Source: Flavilitoribacter nigricans DSM 23189 = NBRC 102662 (GTDB lineage: Bacteria; Bacteroidota; Bacteroidia; Chitinophagales; Saprospiraceae). Taken from it: a stretch of DNA of 64,000 bases. This document shows, piece after piece, positions 1 to 8,287 of the stretch. A program made the position numbers and the translations under genes. The stretch is from positions 19,638 to 83,637 of the forward strand of contig NZ_PDUD01000005.1 of NCBI RefSeq assembly GCF_002646595.1, in the 5' to 3' direction. The notes under the pieces are model-generated. The model was not told where the DNA came from and did no database searches. It saw only the letters and a program-made list of their open reading frames with translations. Within the stretch, counting starts at the first letter, position 1, and each line of letters starts with the position of its first letter.

Positions 1-816
1 ATAACAATTTTGGGAAACCTCTTTGAATCTCGAAGCAAAAAGCACCCTACAAGGTGGGCGCATATTCCCATGAGGTATAACATAATTGGGAAGAACTATA
101 ACAGATTTGGGACAAGTAGACATTGATGAAAGGGGATTACTTCCCGTTTCAGATCAGTAAATTTCATTTTTAAGGGCTGGATCACGCTGATCTCCCTTTT
201 AATTTCGCTCTATGATCCAATCGAGCTGTAGTATTCAGGGAAATGCGGCCGGTAGATCGAAAAATTCCGTTGGGTAAATGTAAAACAGGCCTGGGAGAGG
301 CCGGTCTTTGAAATGAGTTATAACAGATATGGGAAGAACTATAACAAAATTGGGACACGTGGGAAATTTTCTTTTGTTTTTTATTTTTGCCGATAAGTAT
401 CCGTCAAATCTCTGGTTTTACGGTATTCTCATCCATTAAAGTCTGAGGCTGTAAGCCTTTTCAAATTAAAATTTAGATCACCAACAACAAGTTTACTATC
501 CTGTTTTGTTGTTTTTTTCTTTTTAATAATATTTTTAAATCTTTTAGGCCTCTGTAATTAGCTGTTAATCAATAAGTTGCAAGCTAAACTATAACATAAA
601 TGGGAAGAACTATAACGGAAATGGGACACAACTATAACAAATATGGGAAGAAGTATAGCGGAAATGGGAAGAACTATAGCAAGATTGGGGGAGTATAACA
701 AAAATGGGATGCCCTGTCCAAAGAACAGGGTCAAAGCCGCTTTTTCAGCACAAGTATAACAGATATGGGAAAAAATATAGCAAAAATGGGAGAAAAATTT
801 TCCCAATACTGTTATA
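1..816. repeat. Iteron array, probable plasmid replication origin
   Basis: A 16-bp motif with consensus TATAACAnAnATGGGA recurs just upstream of the rep gene. Direct copies start at 76, 97, 319, 340, 590, 611, 633, 654, 675, 694, 755 and 776. A copy cut by the left edge occupies 1-15, and one inverted copy lies at 801-816. Start-to-start spacing inside each group is 19-22 bp, about two helical turns, as is usual for initiator-bound iterons. A T-rich, very AT-rich stretch at about 496-548 is a candidate unwinding element. A 6-bp hairpin (CCCTGT/ACAGGG, 712-730) separates the last two groups. The array probably continues to the left of the window. Origin function is inferred from the iterons and the adjacent Rep_3 gene. 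Confidence 0.85.
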
Positions 817-820
817 TTTG
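801..820 (+). promoter_or_regulatory. Inverted iteron overlapping the probable rep promoter
   Basis: The inverted iteron TCCCAATACTGTTATA at 801-816 overlaps TATATTTG at 813-820, which fits the Bacteroidota -7 element TAnnTTTG. The rep ATG lies 51 bases further on. In iteron plasmids, Rep dimers commonly repress rep from inverted iteron copies, so this is a likely autorepression operator. I see no convincing -33 TTG at the ideal distance. Confidence 0.45.
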
Positions 821-871
821 GTCTATTGCAGCAAAACCGCTCCCAAATTTGATATAGTTCATCCATAAGTT

Positions 872-2305
872 ATGGCACCAAAAACACGGAAGAAAACCCG
901 GAAGAAGAACAAAGGGATCACGCTCATCAAGAAAGCCAACACGCTGATTGAAGCCCGTTACAAGTTTGACGTGTGGGAAACCCGCTTCTTCCTGACGGTC
1001 CTGTCCCACATCCGGCGGGAAGACGAAGACTTCAAAGCCTACCGGATCTGGTACAAAGACGTGATCAAGACCTTCGGTTTGCGGTCCAACCAATCGTACG
1101 ATCTATTGCGGGAAGCAGGAAAAAGCCTCATGCGCAAGACCTTCAAGGTAAGCAATGTGGAGAACGGCTTCAAGCGGGAAACCGAGTACCACATCATCCG
1201 GACGGTCAACTACCTGGCGGAGGGGCAGCAAAAACAAGGGGTAGAGGAACAAGAATACCTCGATGTGACGGTAGAGCCCGAGATGAAACCCCTGCTGCTG
1301 CAGTTGCAACGCAACTTTACCGCCTACGATCTGCGAAACGTTATCAAACTCGGCACCTACCCCGTGCGCGTCTACGAGCTGCTGAAGCAGTACGAAACGA
1401 TCGGCGAGCGGACCCTGCGCATTGACGAGCTCAAGCGCATGTTTGAGCTGAACGACGAATACCCACTATTTGCCAATTTCCACCAGCGGGTGATCAAACC
1501 CTCCATCAAAGACATCAACGCCCATACCGATATCACCATTACCGACGTAGGCCGCATTAAAGAAGGCCGTAAGGTCGTTGCCCTGAACTTCGTATTCGAG
1601 TCGAAACAAGTAGACGAAGTAAAACGGATCCGCGGGGAGATCGGTCAGCAAAGTCTGGATTTTCCGGACGGGGAAGTGATCGAGCAGGTGGAAGAAGTAG
1701 CCACCGCCGTATCGGAGAAAGACCGGCTATTCACCGCCTACCAGGATGTCGTGATCCAGAAATTCGGCGTTACGCCAACCGTATTCCTGAAGTTGCTGGA
1801 AAGTCGGGAGGAAAAACACGTCAAGCAGGCCGTACGGGTAACCCGGCGGGCGAAGATGAACGGGCAGATCAAAAGTAACATTGCCGGCTTTTTTGTAAAC
1901 GCACTGGTCAACGGCTACACCGATCCCAAAGAGGAAGCGGTCAAGCAAAAGGAAAAGGACCAGAAGGTCCAACGCAAGCAACAAAAAATCAAACGGCAGA
2001 TAGAAGCACTGAAGGAAGAGCAGGCGGTCACCATCAACGAGCAGATCCGGGTACTGACCAATAGCGATCCCGACATTACCAAGCGGGCGATCCGGGCGCT
2101 GCGGCGCAACCCCTTCGTGAAATCCATTATTACTGATAAGGAGAAGTCGCTGAAGCGGAAGCTGAAGATCGAGGATTTTCGCCAGGATAAGGGCCTGCGG
2201 GATATGGTGAAGGGGAAGATCGTCGAACTGGTTCCGGAACATTTTAATGATATGCTGCAGAAGTATGAGGAGCAGCTGGCGGAATTGGAGGGGCAGTTGG
2301 GGTGA
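872..2305 (+). CDS. Rep_3-family plasmid replication initiator
   Basis: The protein (477 aa) initiates plasmid replication by binding the upstream iterons. After a basic N-terminus, residues about 17-50 carry the family signature NTLIEARYKFDVWETRFFLT. Two winged-helix domains characteristic of Rep_3/RepB initiators follow to about residue 260. The C-terminal 200 residues are lysine- and glutamate-rich and coiled-coil-like, making the protein longer than typical 250-350 aa initiators. The ATG at 872 directly precedes the conserved domain and follows the iteron field. Regulation is probably by Rep binding to the inverted iteron at 801-816. The family assignment is strong; the role of the extra C-terminus is unknown. 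Confidence 0.93.
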   Translation: MAPKTRKKTRKKNKGITLIKKANTLIEARYKFDVWETRFFLTVLSHIRREDEDFKAYRIWYKDVIKTFGLRSNQSYDLLREAGKSLMRKTFKVSNVENGFKRETEYHIIRTVNYLAEGQQKQGVEEQEYLDVTVEPEMKPLLLQLQRNFTAYDLRNVIKLGTYPVRVYELLKQYETIGERTLRIDELKRMFELNDEYPLFANFHQRVIKPSIKDINAHTDITITDVGRIKEGRKVVALNFVFESKQVDEVKRIRGEIGQQSLDFPDGEVIEQVEEVATAVSEKDRLFTAYQDVVIQKFGVTPTVFLKLLESREEKHVKQAVRVTRRAKMNGQIKSNIAGFFVNALVNGYTDPKEEAVKQKEKDQKVQRKQQKIKRQIEALKEEQAVTINEQIRVLTNSDPDITKRAIRALRRNPFVKSIITDKEKSLKRKLKIEDFRQDKGLRDMVKGKIVELVPEHFNDMLQKYEEQLAELEGQLG

Positions 2306-2348
2306 CTTGGTGAAGGGGAGTGGGAGATGGGGCGACTTGGTGAAGGGG
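2299..2348 (+). repeat. Short G-rich direct repeat after rep
   Basis: The motif GGnGACTTGGTGAAGGGG occurs twice with 30-bp spacing, starting at 2299 and 2329. The first copy overlaps the rep stop codon. Related G-rich stretches lie at 4431-4490 and 54700-54750, so this seems to be one member of a dispersed low-complexity family. Confidence 0.6.
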
Positions 2349-2427
2349 TGAGTGGGTCTTATTTTCTAATAGACAGTAACTGTTGTTTTAGTTTATCCGT
2401 CCGTATAATTCTCTTTACATTTGCCGC

Positions 2428-3315
2428 ATGAGTACACGCAAGATCACGAAAATTGAGGGGGTTGAGATCACTTACCATTCGCTGGAGGGGGAAGAATATA
2501 TTAACCTGACGGACATTGCCCGCTATAAGGAAGCCAAGCGGCCGGAAATACCGGTACAGACGTGGATCAACAACAATAAGACGATAGAATTCCTGTTGGT
2601 TTGGGAGCAGAAGAATAACCCGGATTTTAAACACAGTGAATCCCCTGTGTTTAAAGGCTACAAGAATTTTGCGGCGGAGATGGTCGCGGGGCAAAAGACT
2701 TCGGCAACGAAGTGGATCACCTATACCAACGCCCGGGGGATCCGGGTAGTGAGGGGGAAGTACGGCGGTACCTTTGCGCACCGCAACATTGCCTTCCACT
2801 TTGCCAACTGGATGAGCGCCGAATTCTATCTGCACCTCATTGAGGAATTCGGACGACTTAAAAAAGAAGAATACGCCCGCCTGGGCGACCCTTTCGAAAA
2901 TAAGCGGTACCTGACCGCAGGGAACCACTCCCTGCTCGCTGCCTCCATTCTGACCCAGATGGACGAAAAGCTGCTGATGTCCCCGCAGCCCTATAAAAGT
3001 CGGCTGCCTTTTGCCAGCGAAGTAGACATGATCAACGAGATTGTATTCGGCACCACGGCCAAAGCCTGGCGTGCGAATAACCCGGACAAACCGGCCGGTC
3101 GGAGCATGCGCGACTACGCCTCGATCCTGGAACTGGTGATCTACCAGAATCTGGAAGTGGTGGATGCGATGCTGATTCAGTGGGGATGCGACAAGGAGGA
3201 ACGGAAAGCCCTGCTGCAGGAAACTTACGAATTCCAGTATCCGGTGCTCAAGCGTTCGAAAACGATCAAGAAGATGCAGGAGATCCACGATAACCGGATG
3301 CAGGAGTTGGAGTGA
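2428..3315 (+). CDS. KilA-N domain protein
   Basis: The protein (295 aa) has an N-terminal KilA-N DNA-binding domain over about residues 10-150. Diagnostic segments are EEYINLTDIARYK near residue 25 and GGTFAHRNIAFHFANWMS followed by EFYLHLIEEFGRLK near 112-150. The remainder is helical with no recognised domain. KilA-N proteins are common on phages and plasmids, where they act as DNA-binding regulators or growth inhibitors. TACATTTG at 2416-2423 matches the Bacteroidota -7 box and ends five bases before the ATG, so the transcript may be leaderless. The gene follows rep in the same direction, which suggests a plasmid maintenance or regulatory role. The actual function is not known. Confidence 0.85.
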   Translation: MSTRKITKIEGVEITYHSLEGEEYINLTDIARYKEAKRPEIPVQTWINNNKTIEFLLVWEQKNNPDFKHSESPVFKGYKNFAAEMVAGQKTSATKWITYTNARGIRVVRGKYGGTFAHRNIAFHFANWMSAEFYLHLIEEFGRLKKEEYARLGDPFENKRYLTAGNHSLLAASILTQMDEKLLMSPQPYKSRLPFASEVDMINEIVFGTTAKAWRANNPDKPAGRSMRDYASILELVIYQNLEVVDAMLIQWGCDKEERKALLQETYEFQYPVLKRSKTIKKMQEIHDNRMQELE

Positions 3316-3641
3316 ATTTGCGTGAATGCTTGATGGTTGGATGGTTTGATGGTTGGACGGTTTGATGGCTCGATGGTTTTATGGCTTGATGGTTTGATGG
3401 CTGGACGGTTGGATGGCTCGATGGTTGGACGGTTTGATGGCTCGATTGGTTGCAGTCATTTATAAGTGATGAATGATGGAGGATTTGGAATGATCTCGTT
3501 TAATCACAGGGGATTCACTGTGTTTAAAAAAGGTCTTTAAATCAAATCCGCTTTGATCCTTTGTAAAATTTGCTCATCGTATTCTTAAGGTTCAGTCAGG
3601 CGTAGTAAAGCTCGCATTTATGATGCTTGGAGTCGGCGTGC
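3316..3641. repeat. Intergenic region with degenerate ATGG repeats
   Basis: From about 3330 to 3450 the sequence is built from variants of GGTTTGATGG and GGCTGGATGG in tandem. No reading frame here looks like a gene. The remaining bases to 3641 contain no feature I can support. Confidence 0.75.
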
Positions 3642-4394
3642 TCATTTCAGATGAGCTATTGCCAAAATCTCCAATTCCAGGAGCTGCAATTGCCCCGCCT
3701 TATCCCGTAAAGCCTTCTTCTGTAAGAGGAAGGTCCGTTTTGCCTGGAGGAAATCCGAAGGCGCCCGTTCCTGTCGCTGGTATTCATCTTCCCGGATGGC
3801 AAAGATCTGGGCTTCTACGCGATGCAGGGACTCTAAGTGGTCGAGTTCTTCCAGTAGGAGCCGATGGCGCAACAACAATCCCTGCAATTTAGCTTTTTCC
3901 CGTTCTGCTGCCAGTTGATTTTTTTCGATGATCTGTTGCCTTTTCGCGGCTCGGGTTTGCTTATCTCGTTGCGCCTGGTAGAGGATCCCCGAAGAGAGAC
4001 TGATGCTGGGGCGGGGTTGCCCGGTAACGGTATAAGTGATCCCGAGGTTGGGGAGGAATTTCAGCCATTCGCCTTTTTTGGATTCTTTAAATTTCAGTAG
4101 ATCGAGGTGGGTTTGATGGGCGTAGAAGGCGTCGATCGCCTGGTAGAGGGTTTTGCTGGGGGGGAGGGAATCGGGAGGGCTGGATGGTTTTATGGTTGGA
4201 TGGCTGGATGGTTCTATGGTTGGATGGCTGGCTGGTTCTATGGTTTTTGAGGGTTGATGGTCAAGGGTTGAAGGTTGATGGTTTGATGGCTGGACGGTTG
4301 GATGGTTAGATGGTTGGAGGGTTCCAATACAAGATGGCTGGGCGGTTGGTGGTAAGCAGAAGATTGCGATGGTGATGATGCATATCGTTTTCAT
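3642..4394 (-). CDS. Secreted TolC-like coiled-coil protein with repeat-derived linker
   Basis: The protein (250 aa) begins with a clear signal peptide (MKTICIITIAIFCLPPTAQP). Residues about 25-80 are a Pro/Ser/His/Thr/Gln-rich segment that is a translation of the ATGG-type DNA repeat found between genes elsewhere. From about residue 85 onward the protein is helical and charged, with KFLPNLGITYTVTG followed by two long coiled-coil stretches, resembling a fragment of a TolC-type outer-membrane efflux protein. It is only about half the usual TolC length (about 430 aa), so the resemblance is structural rather than a firm assignment. It lies just downstream of the DUF457-type gene on the same strand (10-bp gap) and is probably co-transcribed with it. 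Confidence 0.7.
   Translation of the reverse strand: MKTICIITIAIFCLPPTAQPSCIGTLQPSNHPTVQPSNHQPSTLDHQPSKTIEPASHPTIEPSSHPTIKPSSPPDSLPPSKTLYQAIDAFYAHQTHLDLLKFKESKKGEWLKFLPNLGITYTVTGQPRPSISLSSGILYQAQRDKQTRAAKRQQIIEKNQLAAEREKAKLQGLLLRHRLLLEELDHLESLHRVEAQIFAIREDEYQRQERAPSDFLQAKRTFLLQKKALRDKAGQLQLLELEILAIAHLK
4181..4350. repeat. ATGG-type repeat inside a coding region
   Basis: This block has the same degenerate GGTTTGATGG/GGCTGGATGG units seen at 3330-3450, 5791-5895, 38839-38970 and 60392-60487. Here it is read in frame on the minus strand as the low-complexity linker of the TolC-like protein. Confidence 0.8.
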
Positions 4395-4404
4395 ATGATT
4401 GATT

Positions 4405-5775
4405 TTAGATGATGGTGACGAAGGTGATGTGACCGGATAGGAGCTGGGGAGAAGGGGAGAGGGGGGGATTGGGTGACTGGGTGAGTTGGAGCTTCGTTAG
4501 CCGTTGCTGGTTTTTGCGTTGCTCCTGTTTTTGGAGTTCAGCGATCTCGATGGCGAGGTGGCGTTCGGTCTCCAGATCCGGATGAGTTGGTTTGGTCTTG
4601 CGTAAGTTTTCCAGTTGCTGGTATAATCTTTCCTGCGTGGGCATGTCCGTTGCCTGGCGGATCTGCTGTTTGAGTTGTTGGATGTCACGTTCGCGGCTGT
4701 GGAGTTGGTTGCGGTAGAGCTGATTGCGGCTCCGGATTTGCTGTAGTCTGTTTTGGAGGATAGGAATACGGGGATTGGCCTCGTAGAAAAAAGGAGGCTG
4801 ATCGGTGGTCGTTGGGGAGAGCGTATCCTGCGGCGTTACGAAGATCAGATCGGTCACGTACTGCTCGTGGATGCGTTTTTGTTCCGTGGTATGGCCATCC
4901 AGAAGTATACGAAAAGGGAGCGGGCTACTCAGGTCGACCTCCGTGATCAGCTGGCCTTTGACTAGTCGGTTGAGGCTATCCAGCGAAACATTCACTATAG
5001 AAAGGTGCTCGTAGACAAATTTCCGCCCCGTGTGGCGCGGGAGCAGTTTATTGAGGACCATAGACTGCTTATCCAGTCGCCGGAAGCGACCATTTTCCAG
5101 GAGGATAGCATACTGCTCGGTCACTTCGATACAATATCCCCGTCCGGAAAGCGGCTCAGTACCGCGCTTCGCCAGGTAGCTGACCTCCAATAGATCATCC
5201 GCCTTGTGAAATTCGCTGACTACATGTTTGAGGGTACCGAAAGTCCGGTTGTAGGTCGTCCAGAAGCCCTGTTCGAATAAGGGACGCATGAACAGCGCCG
5301 CCAGTAAGAAGAGACAAAAAGTAATGGTCTCCGCCCGGCGATCGTCGTTGCGGATCCGCCATTTGGGATTGGCCGGCATGACGAACGGATTCTTGCTGAA
5401 AGGGTAGAGTAGTGGCACGCCCATGAGGGTGACCATATCCAATAGGAGATGAGAGAAGTAAGCGAAGAAATAGACGATCGCCAGGGGACTGTGACCGCTG
5501 ATGGCTTTTTCGATCAGGGCAAAGAGGAAGGTCGAGCACACCAAAGCAACGGCACTGTGGGTGATGGTGCGATGCCCCCAGCGCCGGTTGATGGCCTGAG
5601 CAATGGGTTTGAGGCTGCGTCCGATGATGGACTTCGGGTGATCGATGTCGGGTAGGAGGGAGGCGATGAGCATGACACCGATGGAGGTTGGCGTGTTGAA
5701 GATGTTGATGTTGCAGAGGGCGGAGCAGAAGCCGGTGATGATGATGCCGCCGGCGAGGTGGTTGGGGGTGCGCAT
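4405..5775 (-). CDS. DUF457/YdjM-family membrane-bound metal-dependent hydrolase
   Basis: The protein (456 aa) carries the YdjM/LexA-binding inner-membrane hydrolase domain at its N-terminus. H6, the LLPDIDHP motif (D43, D45, H46) and RRWGHRTITHS (H68, H73) are the expected metal-ligand pattern, set among several hydrophobic helices up to about residue 175. The middle (about 180-300) is a globular region without a recognised family. Residues about 330-425 form a coiled coil. The last 25 residues are a low-complexity tail (SPNPPLSPSPQ) derived from a G-rich DNA repeat. Family members are usually about 170-350 aa, so the C-terminus is an extension. The substrate is not known. It is upstream of the TolC-like gene on the same strand. 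Confidence 0.82.
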   Translation of the reverse strand: MRTPNHLAGGIIITGFCSALCNINIFNTPTSIGVMLIASLLPDIDHPKSIIGRSLKPIAQAINRRWGHRTITHSAVALVCSTFLFALIEKAISGHSPLAIVYFFAYFSHLLLDMVTLMGVPLLYPFSKNPFVMPANPKWRIRNDDRRAETITFCLFLLAALFMRPLFEQGFWTTYNRTFGTLKHVVSEFHKADDLLEVSYLAKRGTEPLSGRGYCIEVTEQYAILLENGRFRRLDKQSMVLNKLLPRHTGRKFVYEHLSIVNVSLDSLNRLVKGQLITEVDLSSPLPFRILLDGHTTEQKRIHEQYVTDLIFVTPQDTLSPTTTDQPPFFYEANPRIPILQNRLQQIRSRNQLYRNQLHSRERDIQQLKQQIRQATDMPTQERLYQQLENLRKTKPTHPDLETERHLAIEIAELQKQEQRKNQQRLTKLQLTQSPNPPLSPSPQLLSGHITFVTII

Positions 5776-5790
5776 GGGGGGTGGTTTGAA

Positions 5791-5895
5791 TGGTTATGAT
5801 GGTTTGATGGCTGGGATGGTTTGATGGCTATGATTGCTTGATGGTTTGTATTGTTTGATGGTTATGATGGTTTGATGGCTGGGATGGTTTGATGG
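5791..5895. repeat. Exact 37-bp direct repeat within ATGG-type repeats
   Basis: The 37 bases at 5791-5827 recur without change at 5859-5895, a 68-bp offset, within a longer run of GATGG-type units. The block separates the divergent DUF457-type gene and the four-helix-bundle gene. Confidence 0.9.
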
Positions 5896-5974
5896 TTGGA
5901 GCGTGGGAACTGGGGGAAAGAATTTGGGTTAGACTGTCCTGGAATGAATTGAAAAATGACCGTAGAATTGGCGG

Positions 5975-6346
5975 ATGGAATACATGACACTGGAAAAGAT
6001 CGAAGCATATGTTCATGCTCATGAGTTGGGGAATGAGATATGGGATTGCGTAAACAAGTGGGATAAATTTGCTCGTTGGAGCATTGGCATTCAAATTTCC
6101 AAATCGGCGGATTCTATGTCGGCAAATATTGCAGAAGGGTTCGGGCGGTATTACAAGAAGGAGAAAATTCGTTTTTACCGGTACAGTTCCGGATCTGCCT
6201 GGGAGACTAGGGAATGGCTGATTAAGGCGAAAAACCGAAAGTTGATCCCTGACGAACAGGTAGACGTGCTCATATCCGGTGTGGAGGAACTTCCGAAAAT
6301 GATCAACCGACTGATTCTGTATACGAACCAAAAATTGAAATATTAG
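5975..6346 (+). CDS. S23-type four-helix-bundle protein
   Basis: The protein (123 aa) belongs to the family named for the open frame in 23S rRNA intervening sequences, which also includes the Avd protein of diversity-generating retroelements. The typical segments are present: KIEAYVHAHELGNEIWDCV, QISKSADSMSANIAEGFGRY near residues 47-66, the EKIRFYRYSSGSAWETREWL block, and a final helix. Family length is about 115-130 aa. No reverse transcriptase or rRNA lies nearby, so this is the common stand-alone type with an unknown cellular role. It could start at 5975 or at the second ATG at 5984. ATG-rich repeats flank it upstream. Confidence 0.88.
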   Translation: MEYMTLEKIEAYVHAHELGNEIWDCVNKWDKFARWSIGIQISKSADSMSANIAEGFGRYYKKEKIRFYRYSSGSAWETREWLIKAKNRKLIPDEQVDVLISGVEELPKMINRLILYTNQKLKY

Positions 6347-6432
6347 ATGGAGGAGTTTTGCCTTTGATCTCGTATTCATTTTTGCTTAGTTTTTTTCCAT
6401 TCAACCATGATAACCATCCAGCCAGGAAACCA

Positions 6433-7977
6433 TCATAGCCATTTACGTTTTAATGATCTAAAAATGGGACGGGCGAAGATCGCAAAGACCAGGGCGAGGC
6501 CGCCGATGAGGCGGAAAGCGCCACCGTCCTCTCCGAATTCGGAGCCCATGTAGCGGAGACCCATGAGGGAAGAGATACAGATGATGAGGATGACCGTAAA
6601 ATCAATTTCATTTTTGGAAGCGGTATGTTTGATGCGTTCGGTGGCCGCAACGGTGATGCGGGGTTCTTTGGCGAGGCGATCGACCATTTCGATGATGAAA
6701 AGCGGATTGCCCTGGGTATCCTCCCAGATGCGGTTTTTGAAGGATTCGAAATCCTCGATCCGATCGAGCAGTGGCGAACTGAGTCGTTCGATGAGCAGGA
6801 TGGCATCGGGGCGGGGGAGGGGCTGGAGCTCGATGAGCTCGAAATTGGAAAAGGCCGTGCGGTATTCCATCCGGATGCGGCGGCCGGCGGCGATGATATG
6901 GAAATGATTCTTGAAGTTCTCCAGGATGCGAACACCCGATTTGGTGATATTGGTGACATCGTCGATGAGAATGGTGTATTCTTTCTCGCGGGTGACCTCG
7001 ATGGCAAGTTCACAAAGGCGCTTGATACTTTCACGCGTAGCGATTCTGGTCTCGAACTGCTGGCGGGACTCCGTGCGGGAGACCATTTTCAAGATCTCCT
7101 CTTTATCGTTGTCGAATAATTCCAGCAATAGGCCGCCGAGCAACCTCTTGGGATACTGGAACTCATCCATACGGATGATATTTCCCTGCTGGTAGTTGTC
7201 CAGCAGATGCGTTTTGCCGATGCCCGGATCGCCCAGGAGCAGCGTATTCACCTTTTTAGCGGCCAGTTCGTAGAGTTGAGTAATTTCCCGACTTCGGCCC
7301 ACGTGAAATTTTGTTAGTCCCGTTCTCGTATGGGTGATCGGAATTTCCGAAGGTGTACCTTTTGGGGGAGCGAATAAGCGCTGCCAGAAAGACGGTTGCC
7401 GCTCGATGCTGTCGATCGCCCGGCGGAGCTGCTGCTGTGGGACGTGCAGGTAGATCTCCGTGGTTTTTACACTTTTATGGCCGAGTAGTTCTTTAGCCAC
7501 CCTGATGTCATTTCCCTTGCTGACCACATTACTGGCAAAGTGATGCCGAAGCATGTGGGGGTGGATCGCCTGGCCACTGTATTTTTTGATCCGTCGCCAG
7601 ACACTGCGACGATCCAGGTGTGGTTTGGAAGAACCGCGGCCGGCGGGAAATACATACGCATCCGCCGAGTGATCCCTGAGTTTGGGCCAGTACTGCGCGA
7701 AAGCCTGGATGACATTATCCGTGAGTGGAATGAAGCGCAACTTATCTTTCTGGGATTTGCGCTTTTTCAGACTGCTGACCGTAAGCACCTTATTCTCAAA
7801 ATCGAAGTCGCGGATCTGCAGGCGTACGACCTCGGTGACCCGGAGGCCGGCTTCCTGCATGAGGAGGACGATGAGTTTGTATTTGTAATTCCGATCGGCC
7901 CTCTGGTGGATCTGTTGCAACTGTGCTTCCGAAGGTAATTGGATTTGATGATAATTTGTTTTTGCTTGATCTGGCAT
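6433..7977 (-). CDS. Tyrosine recombinase fused to an ATPase and two membrane helices
   Basis: This is a 514-aa fusion protein. Residues about 10-190 are a tyrosine-recombinase catalytic domain with R46 (EAGLRVTEV), K71/K72, H141 and R144 (HPHMLRHH), H167 (LLGHKS) and nucleophile Y176 (TTEIYLHV), so it should be active. The usual N-terminal core-binding domain is absent. A short linker leads to a P-loop ATPase with Walker A GDPGIGKT (249-256) and a Walker B-like ILIDDV near 340. The C-terminus has two hydrophobic helices (about 460-480 and 488-503) ending in a basic tail. Recombinases of plasmids often resolve dimers, and the ATPase and membrane anchor suggest coupling to the cell envelope. 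That coupling is inference. The start at 7977 gives the first catalytic-domain residues directly. Confidence 0.88.
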   Translation of the reverse strand: MPDQAKTNYHQIQLPSEAQLQQIHQRADRNYKYKLIVLLMQEAGLRVTEVVRLQIRDFDFENKVLTVSSLKKRKSQKDKLRFIPLTDNVIQAFAQYWPKLRDHSADAYVFPAGRGSSKPHLDRRSVWRRIKKYSGQAIHPHMLRHHFASNVVSKGNDIRVAKELLGHKSVKTTEIYLHVPQQQLRRAIDSIERQPSFWQRLFAPPKGTPSEIPITHTRTGLTKFHVGRSREITQLYELAAKKVNTLLLGDPGIGKTHLLDNYQQGNIIRMDEFQYPKRLLGGLLLELFDNDKEEILKMVSRTESRQQFETRIATRESIKRLCELAIEVTREKEYTILIDDVTNITKSGVRILENFKNHFHIIAAGRRIRMEYRTAFSNFELIELQPLPRPDAILLIERLSSPLLDRIEDFESFKNRIWEDTQGNPLFIIEMVDRLAKEPRITVAATERIKHTASKNEIDFTVILIICISSLMGLRYMGSEFGEDGGAFRLIGGLALVFAIFARPIFRSLKRKWL

Positions 7978-8287
7978 AGATCCGATTTTTAGTAGTGGTT
8001 CCGCGGGAGAAAAAAAATGTGCCCGGGGGTATAGGGGGGCGACAGAATGCGGATTCTGTCACCCCCAGGTTTTTGGGGAAAGGGTGACTTGTTTTTGGTG
8101 AAATATTTTATTTGAACATTTTAATTTTTCAGATCTTTAAGTTGATGATGTGAGCCGTTTTATTTTTCATTTTTCAAGTCAAAAAGGAAGCAAAGGACTC
8201 AGCAAAATATCTCACCCGCCTAACCCCGTACGATTGCTCTGCGATCACTTTCGTCTTAATGAAATAAGCACGTCAGGTTATCATCAA
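7978..8287. other. Intergenic region, nothing identified
   Basis: The stretch lies between the start of the recombinase gene and the end of the lipoprotein gene, both on the minus strand. It contains a C/G-rich segment near 8020-8075 that forms weak hairpins, but no gene or clear signal. Confidence 0.5.

Noticed and set aside
590..709. CRISPR-like array
   Set aside because: The 16-bp units repeat every 19-22 bp, leaving only a few bases between them, which fits iterons and leaves no room for spacers.
3620..4100. Plus-strand frames opposite the TolC-like gene
   Set aside because: They are antisense to a protein with a signal peptide and coiled coil and have no protein-like features.
5975..6346. 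Diversity-generating retroelement
   Set aside because: The four-helix-bundle gene resembles Avd, but there is no reverse transcriptase or template/variable repeat pair nearby.
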